A stretch of DNA of 64,000 nt from Acidimicrobiaceae bacterium. GTDB taxonomy: Bacteria; Actinomycetota; Acidimicrobiia; Acidimicrobiales; RAAP-2. The stretch is taken from contig DAHUZE010000058.1 in NCBI GenBank assembly GCA_027306755.1, forward strand, positions 1-64,000, written 5' to 3'. Made by a program: the position numbers and the translations under genes. Positions 19,702 to 28,580 of the stretch are shown here, one piece after another. The notes beneath the pieces are model-generated. The model was not told the origin of the DNA. It did not search any database and worked only from the letters and a program-made list of their open reading frames with translations. How positions within the stretch are numbered: the first letter of the stretch is position 1; every line of letters starts with the position of its first letter.

Positions 19702-20486
19702 CGGGGCATCGTAGATCGCTGCTGGCGGAGGGCCTCGAAGCACAGGACGGCACACGCCATGCCGACGTTCAGCGATTCCGCCCGGCCGGCCATCGGGATG
19801 CCGACGTCGCCGTCCAGCGGCAGTGTGGGCGGCAGCCCGTTCGCCTCGTTCCCGAGGACGAGCGCCGTGGGGACCGTCCAGTCGATCGTGGCGTAGTCCG
19901 CCCCACCCCGCACGACCGTCCCCAGCCGTCGCATCGGGCGCAGGTCGTCCAGGATGCTCATTGCGTCCTCTCCCAGGACCAGCGGTACGTGGAACAGCGA
20001 GCCGGCCGAGGACCGCACCGTCTTGGGGTTGTAGGGGTCCACGGTGCCACCGCAGCAGACGACGGCGTCCACCCCGGCGGCGTCAGCGGTGCGAAGCACC
20101 GTGCCCGCGTTGCCCGGATCCCGGACGTCGGCCATGACCACCACCAGGCGGGCCGCCGGCGGGACTGCCGGGGCGTGGACCATCGGGAAGACCGCCAGCA
20201 GCGGCTGCGGCGTCACCGTGTCGGCAACCTTGGCCATCACGCCCGGGGCCAGCTCGTAGGTGCGCGCCCCCAGCTCGGCGGCGCGGGCGGCGAGCTCGCC
20301 CACCAGCTCGTTGGCGATCCCCTCGTGGGCGACGTAGACGGACTCGGGGACGCACCCCGCCGCCAGCCCGGTCCGGACCAGCTCGACGCCCTCGGCCACG
20401 AACGCCTGCTCGAGGCGCCGCACCGCCCGCCGCCCCAGGAGGCGGCGGAGGCGGCGGACCCGCTGGTGCGAGTAGGCGAGCGTCAG
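19698..20486 (-). CDS. TrmH/SpoU family rRNA/tRNA methyltransferase, probable CUG start
   Basis: [49 protein letters not shown] at 20486 overlaps rplT stop (CTGA). Confidence 0.88.
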   Translation of the reverse strand: MTLAYSHQRVRRLRRLLGRRAVRRLEQAFVAEGVELVRTGLAAGCVPESVYVAHEGIANELVGELAARAAELGARTYELAPGVMAKVADTVTPQPLLAVFPMVHAPAVPPAARLVVVMADVRDPGNAGTVLRTADAAGVDAVVCCGGTVDPYNPKTVRSSAGSLFHVPLVLGEDAMSILDDLRPMRRLGTVVRGGADYATIDWTVPTALVLGNEANGLPPTLPLDGDVGIPMAGRAESLNVGMACAVLCFEALRQQRSTMPR

Positions 20487-20845
20487 GGGGCCGCGAGCGC
20501 GGTGTTGGCCACTTCCACGAGCGCCCCGAACGCCGCATCGTCGGTGACCGCCAGGTCGGCCAGGACCTTGCGGTCCACCTCGACCCCGGCCTCGTGCAGC
20601 CCGGCGATGAACTTGCTGTAGCTCATCCCGTGGATCCTCGCCGCGGCGTTGATCCGCTGGATCCACAGCTTGCGGAAATCGCCCTTGCGCGCCCGGCGGT
20701 CCCGGTACGCGTACTGCAGGGAGTGCATGACCTGCTCGTTGGCGGCGCGGTAGGTCCGGCTCTTGTTGCCGTAGTACCCCTTCGCCTGCTCGAGGACCGC
20801 CCGGTGGTGCTTGCGGCCGTGGACAGCGCGCTTGACTCGTGCCAT
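20483..20845 (-). CDS. rplT: 50S ribosomal protein L20
   Basis: [33 protein letters not shown]. Confidence 0.98.
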   Translation of the reverse strand: MARVKRAVHGRKHHRAVLEQAKGYYGNKSRTYRAANEQVMHSLQYAYRDRRARKGDFRKLWIQRINAAARIHGMSYSKFIAGLHEAGVEVDRKVLADLAVTDDAAFGALVEVANTALAAP

Positions 20846-20857
20846 CGTTCGCTCCTC

Positions 20858-21052
20858 TCAGATGCCGAGCATGCGCTTGACGCGCCGCTCGTCGCCGGAC
20901 GAGAAGTCCGCCTCTCGCGCCAGCCGGCGCGTCCGCACGCTCGTCTTCTTCTCCAGGAGGTGCGCCCGGTTCTGCTGCCGGCGGCGCAGGCGGCCCGAGC
21001 CGGTGATCTTGACCCGCTTGGCCGCCCCCCGGTCCGTCTTCATCTTCGGCAT
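20858..21052 (-). CDS. rpmI: 50S ribosomal protein L35
   Basis: [37 protein letters not shown]. Confidence 0.97.
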   Translation of the reverse strand: MPKMKTDRGAAKRVKITGSGRLRRRQQNRAHLLEKKTSVRTRRLAREADFSSGDERRVKRMLGI

Positions 21053-21057
21053 TGCAG

Positions 21058-21630
21058 CTACTCCTCCTGATCCTGGTTCTTCTGCCGGGCGGCCGCCGAC
21101 TGCTTGGCCCGCTTGTCCGGCGCCAGCACCATCACCATGTTGCGCCCGTCCAACCTGGGCTCGGCCTCCACCTTGGCCGACCCGTCCATCTGCTCGGCGA
21201 TCCGGTCGAGGATCCGCTTGCCCAGCTCTGGGTGGAAGACCTCGCGGCCCCGGAACATGATCGTGATCTTGACCTTGTGGCCGTCCTCGAGGAACCGCCC
21301 GACCTGGCGGGTCTTGGTGTCGAAGTCCCCGGGCCCGATCTTGGGCCGGTACTTCATCTCCTTGATCCCGACGTGGACGGCCTTGCGGCGGCTCTCCTTG
21401 GCCCGCTGTGCCTCGTCAAACTTGAACTTCCCGTAGTCCATGATCCGGCACACCGGTGGATTGGCCATGGGAGCCACTTCGACGAGGTCCATGTCGAGCC
21501 CGCGCGCGATGCTCAGGGCCTCGGGCAGCGGCTTGATCCCCAACTGCTGCCCGTCGGGATCGACGAGGCGGACCTCGCGTGCCCGAATTCGATCATTGAT
21601 CCGGTGCTCAGGTGCGGTGGCGGTGACTAT
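21058..21630 (-). CDS. infC: Translation initiation factor IF-3, probable AUA start
   Basis: Frame upstream of the listed TTG start encodes conserved [27 protein letters not shown]; no ATG/GTG/TTG before in-frame TAG at 21646-21648. Confidence 0.9.
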   Translation of the reverse strand: MVTATAPEHRINDRIRAREVRLVDPDGQQLGIKPLPEALSIARGLDMDLVEVAPMANPPVCRIMDYGKFKFDEAQRAKESRRKAVHVGIKEMKYRPKIGPGDFDTKTRQVGRFLEDGHKVKITIMFRGREVFHPELGKRILDRIAEQMDGSAKVEAEPRLDGRNMVMVLAPDKRAKQSAAARQKNQDQEE

Positions 21631-21687
21631 GCGGCATCGTCCTCTCTATCGGGTCGGCGGTCCGTCCGCGACCAACATCCGGTAAGC

Positions 21688-21752
21688 GGAGCCACCCGAG
21701 AGGGTCGTGCCACATCGACCCGGCGCACCAGCGGTGGCCGGGTGGAGGCTCC
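21688..21752 (-). other. Possible structured 5' leader of infC-rpmI-rplT
   Basis: Long-range inverted repeat CCACCCG (21692-21698)/CGGGTGG (21739-21745) plus flanking GGAG/CTCC. Confidence 0.35.
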
Positions 21753-21780
21753 CATCGGTGAGCCCCGCTTCCTCGCCTCC

Positions 21781-21786
21781 TAATCT
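21781..21786 (+). promoter_or_regulatory. -10-like TAATCT 6 nt before ATG (leaderless promoter candidate)
   Basis: taatctaccagcATG. Confidence 0.5.
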
Positions 21787-21792
21787 ACCAGC

Positions 21793-22302
21793 ATGAGCCT
21801 GTGGACTCCTTCGGGTGAGCATCCCATCAACGAGCAGGGCCCCGGCCGGAGCCCTGGGGAGGGCGCGGGCCCGTGGTCCCGGGGGAAACCGGGCGGCGCC
21901 CCCGTGGGCCCCAGCGGCCCAAGCGGGGCCACGGGCGGGGGGTCGGCTCCCTCGGGCGGCGACCCGGCCGACGGCCCTGGCGACGGGGCGGACCTCACAG
22001 CACTCGAGATGGAGGAGCTCCGCCAGCAGCTCGCCGACGCGCCGGCCGACGTTGTGGTCGCCAATCACTGCTACGGGATGTTCGAGCTGGCTGCGGTCTA
22101 CCTCTCGCAGAGCCCGCCGCGCCTGGACGGGGCGCGCCTGGCAATCGACGCCCTCGGCTTCCTGGTCGACGGGCTGGGGGAGCGCCTCGGCAGCGCCCAT
22201 TCGTCACTTCGAGACGCCCTGGCCCAGCTCCGGCTGGCCTACGTCCAGATCTCCTCGGCCGCCGAGCAGGCAGGCGGCAGCGACCCGGCCCCGGCCGGAT
22301 AG
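21793..22302 (+). CDS. DUF1844-like protein with G/P/S-rich N-terminus
   Basis: VVVANHCYGMFELAAVYLSQ...ARLAIDALGFLVDGLGERLG; divergent from infC. Confidence 0.7.
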   Translation: MSLWTPSGEHPINEQGPGRSPGEGAGPWSRGKPGGAPVGPSGPSGATGGGSAPSGGDPADGPGDGADLTALEMEELRQQLADAPADVVVANHCYGMFELAAVYLSQSPPRLDGARLAIDALGFLVDGLGERLGSAHSSLRDALAQLRLAYVQISSAAEQAGGSDPAPAG

Positions 22303-22303
22303 C

Positions 22304-22540
22304 TCAACGCCCTGTCAGGGGCCGCACGTCCGCCGCCTCCTCCCGGCCCAGGTGGCCGGCCACCGGGCGGAACACCACCTCCGTGCCCACCTCGATGGTG
22401 CGCGAACCGCCGGCGATAGCCGTGCAGTGGAACGGCCGCAGCACGCCCAGATCGTCGGCTACCACGCCCAGGCCCCGCTGCTCGTCGAACGTCCGGACGG
22501 TGCCGAGCACGGGACCGCGCCCGCGGCCCGGCGCCCCCAC
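22304..22540 (-). CDS. Cold-shock-domain-like small protein
   Basis: GTVRTFDEQRGLGVVADDLGVLRPFHCTAIAGGSRTIEVGTEVVFRPV resembles CSP fold; GTG start inferred. Confidence 0.6.
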   Translation of the reverse strand: MGAPGRGRGPVLGTVRTFDEQRGLGVVADDLGVLRPFHCTAIAGGSRTIEVGTEVVFRPVAGHLGREEAADVRPLTGR

Positions 22541-22572
22541 GTCCCGGCGGCTCCTATGCGCTGCGGAGTCGC

Positions 22573-23493
22573 TCAATGGACGATCTTCGACAGCGGGAGC
22601 TCCAGGATGTCCGTCGCTCCCTCGTCCTTCAAGGCGGGGATGAGGACGTTGATGTCGCCCTTGTCGACCACGGCCTCCAGGGCGTAGCCACTGCGTCCCG
22701 AGAGCTCCGACACGGTGGGCGAACGCATCGAAGGGAGCACCGACAGGACGGCATCGAGCCGCTCGCTCGGAACGTTCAGCTTCACCAGCACCTTCTCGCG
22801 GGCCTCCAGGGCGCCGAGCAGCAGGGTGTGCAGCTGGTTCATGGCGTGGCGCTTGGCCGGGTCCGCCGCAGCAACCGGGTTGGCCACCAGCTCGGTCCTC
22901 GAGACCAGCAGCGTCTCGATCACGCGGAGGCCCGCCGCCCGCAGCGCCCGCCCGGTCTCGGTGATCTCCACCACGCAATCAGCGATGTCGGGCACCTTGG
23001 CCTCGGTGGCGCCGTAGGAGAGGGAGATCTCGGCGTCGACCCCCTGCGCGGCCAGTGCCCGGCGGGTCAGCTCGGGGTACTCGGTGCTCACCCGAACCGG
23101 GCGACCGCCGGCGCGTGCCAGGTCGGCGATGCTGTGGAACGGCGAACTGTCGGCGACGGCCAGCACCACGCGCACCGCGCCGGCCGTGGCCTTGGAGTAG
23201 GCCAGCTCGCCCAGCGACACCACCTCCGCCCCCCGCTCCTCGATCCAGTCCCGTCCGGTGATGCCCAGATCGAAAAGGCCCTCGCCCACGTACACCGGGA
23301 TCTCCTGGGGCCGCAGGATGCGGACCTCGGCCACCCGGGGGTCGGCGATGCTCGCCCGGTAGTCGACGTCCGACGAGCGGGCCACGGACAGGTCGGCCGC
23401 TGCGAACAGCTCCAGCGTGGCCCGTTCGAGTGAACCCTTGGGCAGGACGATGCGGAGGGTGGCGTCCATCGACGTGTTGGGGCTCCCGCTCAC
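22573..23493 (-). CDS. hisG: ATP phosphoribosyltransferase
   Basis: LRIVLPKGSLERATLELF, GITGRDWIEE, C-terminal VDKGDINVLIPALKDEGATDILELPLSKIV. Confidence 0.94.
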   Translation of the reverse strand: MSGSPNTSMDATLRIVLPKGSLERATLELFAAADLSVARSSDVDYRASIADPRVAEVRILRPQEIPVYVGEGLFDLGITGRDWIEERGAEVVSLGELAYSKATAGAVRVVLAVADSSPFHSIADLARAGGRPVRVSTEYPELTRRALAAQGVDAEISLSYGATEAKVPDIADCVVEITETGRALRAAGLRVIETLLVSRTELVANPVAAADPAKRHAMNQLHTLLLGALEAREKVLVKLNVPSERLDAVLSVLPSMRSPTVSELSGRSGYALEAVVDKGDINVLIPALKDEGATDILELPLSKIVH

Positions 23494-23536
23494 TCTGACG
23501 ACCGACGTACCTGGGGACCGAGGTGCCGCTTGCCGC

Positions 23537-24061
23537 TCAGACGGCCCGCAGCAGGCGGCACATCTCGATCGCCGTCCGTGCCGCCTCCCGGCCCTTGTTG
23601 CCCTCTCCCGACTCCGACCGGGCGAGGGCCTGGTCCAAGGTCTCGGTGGTGAGGACCCCGAAGGCGACCGGGACGCCGGTGTCGAGCTGGACCCGCTGGA
23701 CCCCTGCCGCGCACTCCCCCGCCACCAGGTCGTAGTGCCCCGTCTCTCCCCGGATGACGGCGCCGAGGCAGGCCACCGCGTCCACCGGGGTCGGCCCGGT
23801 GGCGAGCCGCAGCGCCACGAGAGGCAGCTCGAAGGCGCCGGGAACCCAGGCGACCGCCACGTCGCTGCGGTCCACGCCCGCCTCCTCCAGCAGCTCCAGC
23901 GCCCCGGCGAGGAGCCGCCAGGTCACCCCGCCATTGAACCGGCTGCAGGCCAGGGCGATCCGCAACCCCGCCCCCGAGGAGTCCCCGCCGAGGACGCGGC
24001 CGACGCTGCCGGCCAGCGATGCCAGCGCATCGCCGGGCAGCTCGAGCTCGTTGGCGCCCAT
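23537..24061 (-). CDS. ribH: 6,7-dimethyl-8-ribityllumazine synthase
   Basis: VAWVPGAFELPLVA, CLGAVIRGETGHYD, VPVAFGVLTTETLDQA. Confidence 0.95.
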   Translation of the reverse strand: MGANELELPGDALASLAGSVGRVLGGDSSGAGLRIALACSRFNGGVTWRLLAGALELLEEAGVDRSDVAVAWVPGAFELPLVALRLATGPTPVDAVACLGAVIRGETGHYDLVAGECAAGVQRVQLDTGVPVAFGVLTTETLDQALARSESGEGNKGREAARTAIEMCRLLRAV

Positions 24062-24065
24062 GGGA

Positions 24066-25277
24066 TCAGACGGCTCCGTCGAGCCCGTCGAGCAGGTGGC
24101 CCATGCGCTCGCGCTTGGTGCGGAGGTACGCCAGGTTCTCGGGGTTGGGCGACGTCTCCAGGGCCACCCGGGCGGTGATGTCGAGGCCGAACCCTTCGAG
24201 GCCCCCGCGCTTGGTGGGGTTGTTGGTCATGAGCCTCATCGTCGTCACCCCCAGGTCCACCAGCATCTGGGCCCCGATCCCGTACTCACGGCTGTCGGCG
24301 GGGTGTCCGAGCGCGAGGTTGGCGTCAACGGTGTCGTGCCCCTCTTCCTGGAGCCGGTAGGCCTGGATCTTGCTGGCCAGGCCGATGCCCCGGCCCTCGT
24401 GGCCCCGGAGGTAGACGAGGACACCGGCGCCTTCCTTGTCGATGCGGGCCAGCGCGGCGTGGAGCTGCGGACCGCAGTCACAGCGCAGCGAGCCGAACAC
24501 GTCACCGGTCAGGCACTCGGAGTGGACCCGCACCAGCACGTCGGGGCCGACCTCGCCTTTCACCAGCGCGAGGTGCTGCTCGCCGTCGAGCAGCGACTCG
24601 TAGACGTAGGCCCGGGAGTCGCCCCCCTCCATCGGGATGCGGGCCTCGGAAACCCGCCGCACCAGCTTCTCGGTCCGCCGCCGGTAACGGATGACGTCGG
24701 CGATCGAGATCAGGGGCAGGCCGTGCCGCTCGGCGAACCGCTCCAGCTCGGGCAGGCGAGCCATGCCCGCCTTGTCCTCGCTCACGATCTCGCACAGCAC
24801 GCCGGCCGGGCTCAGGCCCGCCGCCCGGGCCAGGTCCACGGTCGCCTCGGTGTGGCCGGCCCGCTTCAGCACGCCGCCCGGCCGGTACCGGAGCGGGAAG
24901 ATGTGGCCGGGGCGGTTCAGGTCCTGGGGGCGCGTGGAGGGGTCGATGAGGGCGGCGATCGTCGCCGCCCGGTCCTTGGCGGAGATCCCCGTGGTGGTGG
25001 TGTGGGCGTCCACGCTCACCGTGAACGCGGTGCGCTGGGACTCGGTGTTGTCCGTCACCATCAGCGGAAGCTCCAGGTGGTCGGTTCGCTCCGGCAGGAG
25101 CGGCGCGCAGATGACCCCGGAGGTGTGGGCGAGGAAGAAGGCGATGGTCTCGGGCGTCGCCGCCTCGGCCGCCATGACCAGGTCGCCTTCGTTCTCGCGA
25201 TCCTCGTCGTCGACGACGACGACCATCCCGTGGCGCCCGACGGCCTCGATCGCCTCTTCCACCGTGGAGAACGGCAT
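24066..25277 (-). CDS. ribBA: Bifunctional DHBP synthase/GTP cyclohydrolase II
   Basis: VVDDEDRENEGDLVMAAE; HSECLTGDVFGSLRCDCGPQL; LRGHEGRGIGL. Confidence 0.96.
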   Translation of the reverse strand: MPFSTVEEAIEAVGRHGMVVVVDDEDRENEGDLVMAAEAATPETIAFFLAHTSGVICAPLLPERTDHLELPLMVTDNTESQRTAFTVSVDAHTTTTGISAKDRAATIAALIDPSTRPQDLNRPGHIFPLRYRPGGVLKRAGHTEATVDLARAAGLSPAGVLCEIVSEDKAGMARLPELERFAERHGLPLISIADVIRYRRRTEKLVRRVSEARIPMEGGDSRAYVYESLLDGEQHLALVKGEVGPDVLVRVHSECLTGDVFGSLRCDCGPQLHAALARIDKEGAGVLVYLRGHEGRGIGLASKIQAYRLQEEGHDTVDANLALGHPADSREYGIGAQMLVDLGVTTMRLMTNNPTKRGGLEGFGLDITARVALETSPNPENLAYLRTKRERMGHLLDGLDGAV

Positions 25278-26278
25278 CAGCGGTCCTCCTCGCCCCGCGG
25301 CGCCAGCTCGACGCGGAGGTCGTCGCCCAGCTGGCGCACGGACACCACCCGCCCCCGCCACAGGTCACCCATCGTGCGCGCCCCGTCCCCGCGGAACAAC
25401 GGCGACCCGTCGTCCCCGCCCATGAAGGCCGGCGCCAGGTACACCACGTAGCGGTCCACCAGCCCGGCCCGGTGCAGGTCGTGCGCCACCTGCGCCCCAC
25501 CCTCGACCAGCAGCTGGACCACGTCCCGGGCCCCCAACCCGTCGAGCACCGAACCCAGATCGCCCGACACCTCCAGGGCGGGCTCCACCTTCGCCCCGGG
25601 CGGCACCGCGCCGAGCACCACCCGCAGCGGCTGGCGATCGGCCGCCACCTCGCGTGCCGTGAGCTCGGGGTCGTCCGCCCGGACCGTGCCCGCTCCCACC
25701 ATGACGGCATCCGACTCGGCACGCAGGCGGTGCCCGTCGCGCCGGGCCTCCGGCCCGGTGATCCACCGGCTGGAGCCGTCGGCCGCGGCCGTGCGGCCGT
25801 CCAGCGTGGCCGCCAGCTTGAGGACGACCCACGGCCGGCCGGTGCGCCGGTGCTTGAGGTACGGGGCCAGCTGGTCGGCGACATCGCGACGGGCCACCCC
25901 CGCATCCACCTGGACGCCCGCCGCCTCGAGGTGGGCCACCCCCCGGCCGGAGACCTCCCGGTCCGGGTCCAGCACTCCGATCACGACCCGGGTCACGCCG
26001 GCGGCCACGATGGCGTCGGCGCAGGGCGGCGTGCGGCCCTGGTGGGCGCAGGGCTCGAGCGTCGTGTACAGCGTCGCGCCCACCGCCGAGTCGCCGGCGT
26101 CTTCCGCCAGCTGGAGGGCCGTCGCCTCGGCGTGGGGCCCCCCGGGGGCGGCGGTCGCCCCCTGGTACGTGGCCCGGGCCGTCACCAGCACGGCGCCGAC
26201 CCAGGGGTTTGGTGACGCCACGGTCCGCACCGATGCCGCGGCGGCCAGCGCCCGGGCCATGTAGCGCTCGTCGTTCAC
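25277..26278 (-). CDS. ribD: Bifunctional riboflavin biosynthesis deaminase/reductase
   Basis: PHAEATALQLA, TTLEPCAHQGRTPPCADAI; C-terminal reductase. Confidence 0.94.
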   Translation of the reverse strand: MNDERYMARALAAAASVRTVASPNPWVGAVLVTARATYQGATAAPGGPHAEATALQLAEDAGDSAVGATLYTTLEPCAHQGRTPPCADAIVAAGVTRVVIGVLDPDREVSGRGVAHLEAAGVQVDAGVARRDVADQLAPYLKHRRTGRPWVVLKLAATLDGRTAAADGSSRWITGPEARRDGHRLRAESDAVMVGAGTVRADDPELTAREVAADRQPLRVVLGAVPPGAKVEPALEVSGDLGSVLDGLGARDVVQLLVEGGAQVAHDLHRAGLVDRYVVYLAPAFMGGDDGSPLFRGDGARTMGDLWRGRVVSVRQLGDDLRVELAPRGEEDR

Positions 26279-26362
26279 CGCGCCGGCGATCGTCGGCTGC
26301 ACCCGGTGGTCTCCCTCGGCCGTGTCAACGTGGACCATGCAGTGTACCTGCGGCTCCCGTGG

Positions 26363-27004
26363 TCACGGGCATGCGGCGGCGCGGACGGCCTCGACAGCCT
26401 CCCACGGCCGCTCGGCGCCGAAGATGGCGCTCCCCGCCACCAGCACGTTGGCACCTGCCCCTGCGGCAAGGGCAGCGGTCTCCTCGTCGATCCCCCCGTC
26501 CACCTCGAGGTCCACGGCCAGATCGCGCCGGTCGATCGCTTCCCGGACCTGACGGATCTTGTCCAGCACCTCAGGCATGAAGGCCTGGCCTCCGAACCCG
26601 GGGAACACCGACATGCACAGCACCAGGTCCACGTCGCCCAGGAACGGCTCGAGATCCGCGAACGGCGTGTCCGGATTGGCTGCAACACCCGCCCGGAGGC
26701 CAAGCTCCCGCATGCGGCCGATGAGCGCCGAAGTGCCCCCGATCTCCACGTGCACGGTGCAGCCGTCGGCGCCGGCGTCGCGGAACGCCTCGAGGTACCG
26801 GCCCGGGTTCGTCATCATGAGGTGGCAGTCGAAATAGAGCCCCGAATGCCGACGGAGGGACTCCACCACCGGTGGCCCGATGGTGAGGTTCGGCACGAAA
26901 TGGCCGTCCATGACGTCCACGTGCAGCCAGTCGGCGACGTTGGCCACGGCGCCCACCGCCTCGGCCAGGCCGCCGAAGTCCGCGGAGAGGATCGACGGAG
27001 CCAC
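26363..27004 (-). CDS. rpe: Ribulose-phosphate 3-epimerase
   Basis: VAPSILSADFGGLAEAV, HVDVMDGHFVPNLTIGP. Confidence 0.95.
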   Translation of the reverse strand: MAPSILSADFGGLAEAVGAVANVADWLHVDVMDGHFVPNLTIGPPVVESLRRHSGLYFDCHLMMTNPGRYLEAFRDAGADGCTVHVEIGGTSALIGRMRELGLRAGVAANPDTPFADLEPFLGDVDLVLCMSVFPGFGGQAFMPEVLDKIRQVREAIDRRDLAVDLEVDGGIDEETAALAAGAGANVLVAGSAIFGAERPWEAVEAVRAAACP

Positions 27005-27136
27005 CTTCAGCTCCGTAGGCGAGCCGGCCGAGCGCGATCCATCCCGTGACACTGGCCCCGAGCTTAAGGGCCTGCCGCAAGGTACCTGGCGCAGTCCCAA
27101 GTTGCGCAGCTACCACGTGAGGAGCCGACCCGGCCC

Positions 27137-28075
27137 CTACCGGTCGCCCAGCCGCTCCCCCTCGCCCGGCCGTGCCCCCCGGATCCATGTGGCGGCTGCC
27201 ATCGGCGTGCGGCCTTCGGGCTGAACCCGCTGCAGGCGCAGCCCCCCCTCGCCGGCCACCACCACGACGCCCACCAGCGCCCCGGGCCGCAGGACGCGGG
27301 CCGCGGCGCCGGCGGGCGTCACGCCGGCCTCGGCCTCGAGCACCCGCAACCGGCGGCCCCGCCACGTGGTGAACGCCCGGTCGAGCCTCACGACCCGTTC
27401 CAGTTCGACTGCAGGACGCGCCCATCGCAGCTCGAGGTCGGCCGGGTCGATCTTGTCCGCGTAGACCGGCTCACCGCGCTGCGGTCGGGGCACGGGCAGG
27501 TCCCCCGAGAGCAGGTCGACGAGCAACCGGGACCCGGCGTGGACGAGCCGGTCCCGGAGGGGCCCGAGATGCTCGCCGGGACCGATCGGCACCCGCTCGA
27601 CGGCGTAGAGCGGTCCCGTGTCGAGCGTGGCCTCGAGCGCCATGGCGCACACCCCGGTGACATCGTCACCGGCCAGGATCGCCCGCTCCACGGGGGCCGC
27701 GCCCCTCCAGCGCGGCAGGAGCGAGAAGTGCAGGTTGACCATGGGCAGATGCTCGAGGACGCGCTGCGGGACGATTCTCCCGTACGCGACGACCACGCCG
27801 AGCTCCGCGCCGGCGTCGACGGCCGCCTCGATCGAGTGGGCCACGGGGATGCCGAGCAGTTGGGCTTCCGCCTTGACGGGGCTCGGGTTCAGGTCCGCAC
27901 CCCGTCCACGGCGCCGGTCCGGGCGCGTGACGACCAGCCGTACGTAGTGGCCGGCGCCCACCAGGGCCCGAAGTGGCGGAACCGCTAGATCCGGCGTCCC
28001 CAGGTAGACGAGGCGCCGCCCTGCGATGACGGGGCCACGAGCCGCGCCTCCTCCGGCGCTGCCCGGAACGCTCAG
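27137..28075 (-). CDS. fmt: Methionyl-tRNA formyltransferase, probable CUG start
   Basis: RLVYLGTPDLAVPPLRAL...NPSPVKAEAQLLGIPV...NLHFSLLPRWRGAAPVERAI; CTG at 28075 overlaps def stop (CTGA). Confidence 0.9.
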   Translation of the reverse strand: MSVPGSAGGGAARGPVIAGRRLVYLGTPDLAVPPLRALVGAGHYVRLVVTRPDRRRGRGADLNPSPVKAEAQLLGIPVAHSIEAAVDAGAELGVVVAYGRIVPQRVLEHLPMVNLHFSLLPRWRGAAPVERAILAGDDVTGVCAMALEATLDTGPLYAVERVPIGPGEHLGPLRDRLVHAGSRLLVDLLSGDLPVPRPQRGEPVYADKIDPADLELRWARPAVELERVVRLDRAFTTWRGRRLRVLEAEAGVTPAGAAARVLRPGALVGVVVVAGEGGLRLQRVQPEGRTPMAAATWIRGARPGEGERLGDR

Positions 28076-28557
28076 CTGGCCAGCGCCCGAGCTCGGAGGA
28101 TCTTGAGGGCCTCCCGGCGCTGGTCATCGTTCAGCCGCTCCAGGAGAAGCGTCCCGTCGAGATGGTCGACCTCGTGCTGGAAGACGCGTGCCTCGTACTC
28201 GTCCGCCTCGATCGACACCTCGTCACCGTCCATGCTGAGCCCCACGAGGTGCACCTGTTTGGGACGCACGATCTCCCAGCTCAAGCCCGGAACGGACAGG
28301 CAGCCTTCCTCGAAGGTCCATTCGCCCGAGGACTCGACGATCCGCGGATTGATGATGGCTCGGGGGCCGTCCCCGATGTCGTAGACGAAGAGCCGCCGCT
28401 GCACGCCCACCTGATTGGCTGCGAGGCCGACGCCCGGCGCTGCGTACATCGACTCCACCATGCCGTCCACGAGCTTGGCGACCGTGCCGTCGATCTCCTC
28501 CACGTCCTTGGTCGCCTGCTTGAGGACAGGATCGCCATACTGGCGGATTGTGAGCAC
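28072..28557 (-). CDS. def: Peptide deformylase
   Basis: GVGLAANQVGVQRRLFVYD, EEGCLSVPG, FQHEVDHLDG. Confidence 0.97.
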   Translation of the reverse strand: MLTIRQYGDPVLKQATKDVEEIDGTVAKLVDGMVESMYAAPGVGLAANQVGVQRRLFVYDIGDGPRAIINPRIVESSGEWTFEEGCLSVPGLSWEIVRPKQVHLVGLSMDGDEVSIEADEYEARVFQHEVDHLDGTLLLERLNDDQRREALKILRARALAS

Positions 28558-28580
28558 AGGCTCATCTTAGAGGGTCGCCC

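Noticed and set aside
26950-27010. rpe as another CUG-start gene (CTG AAG GTG)
   Set aside because: GTG immediately downstream has a well-placed GGAG SD and preserves the VAPSILSAD start, so a canonical start suffices.
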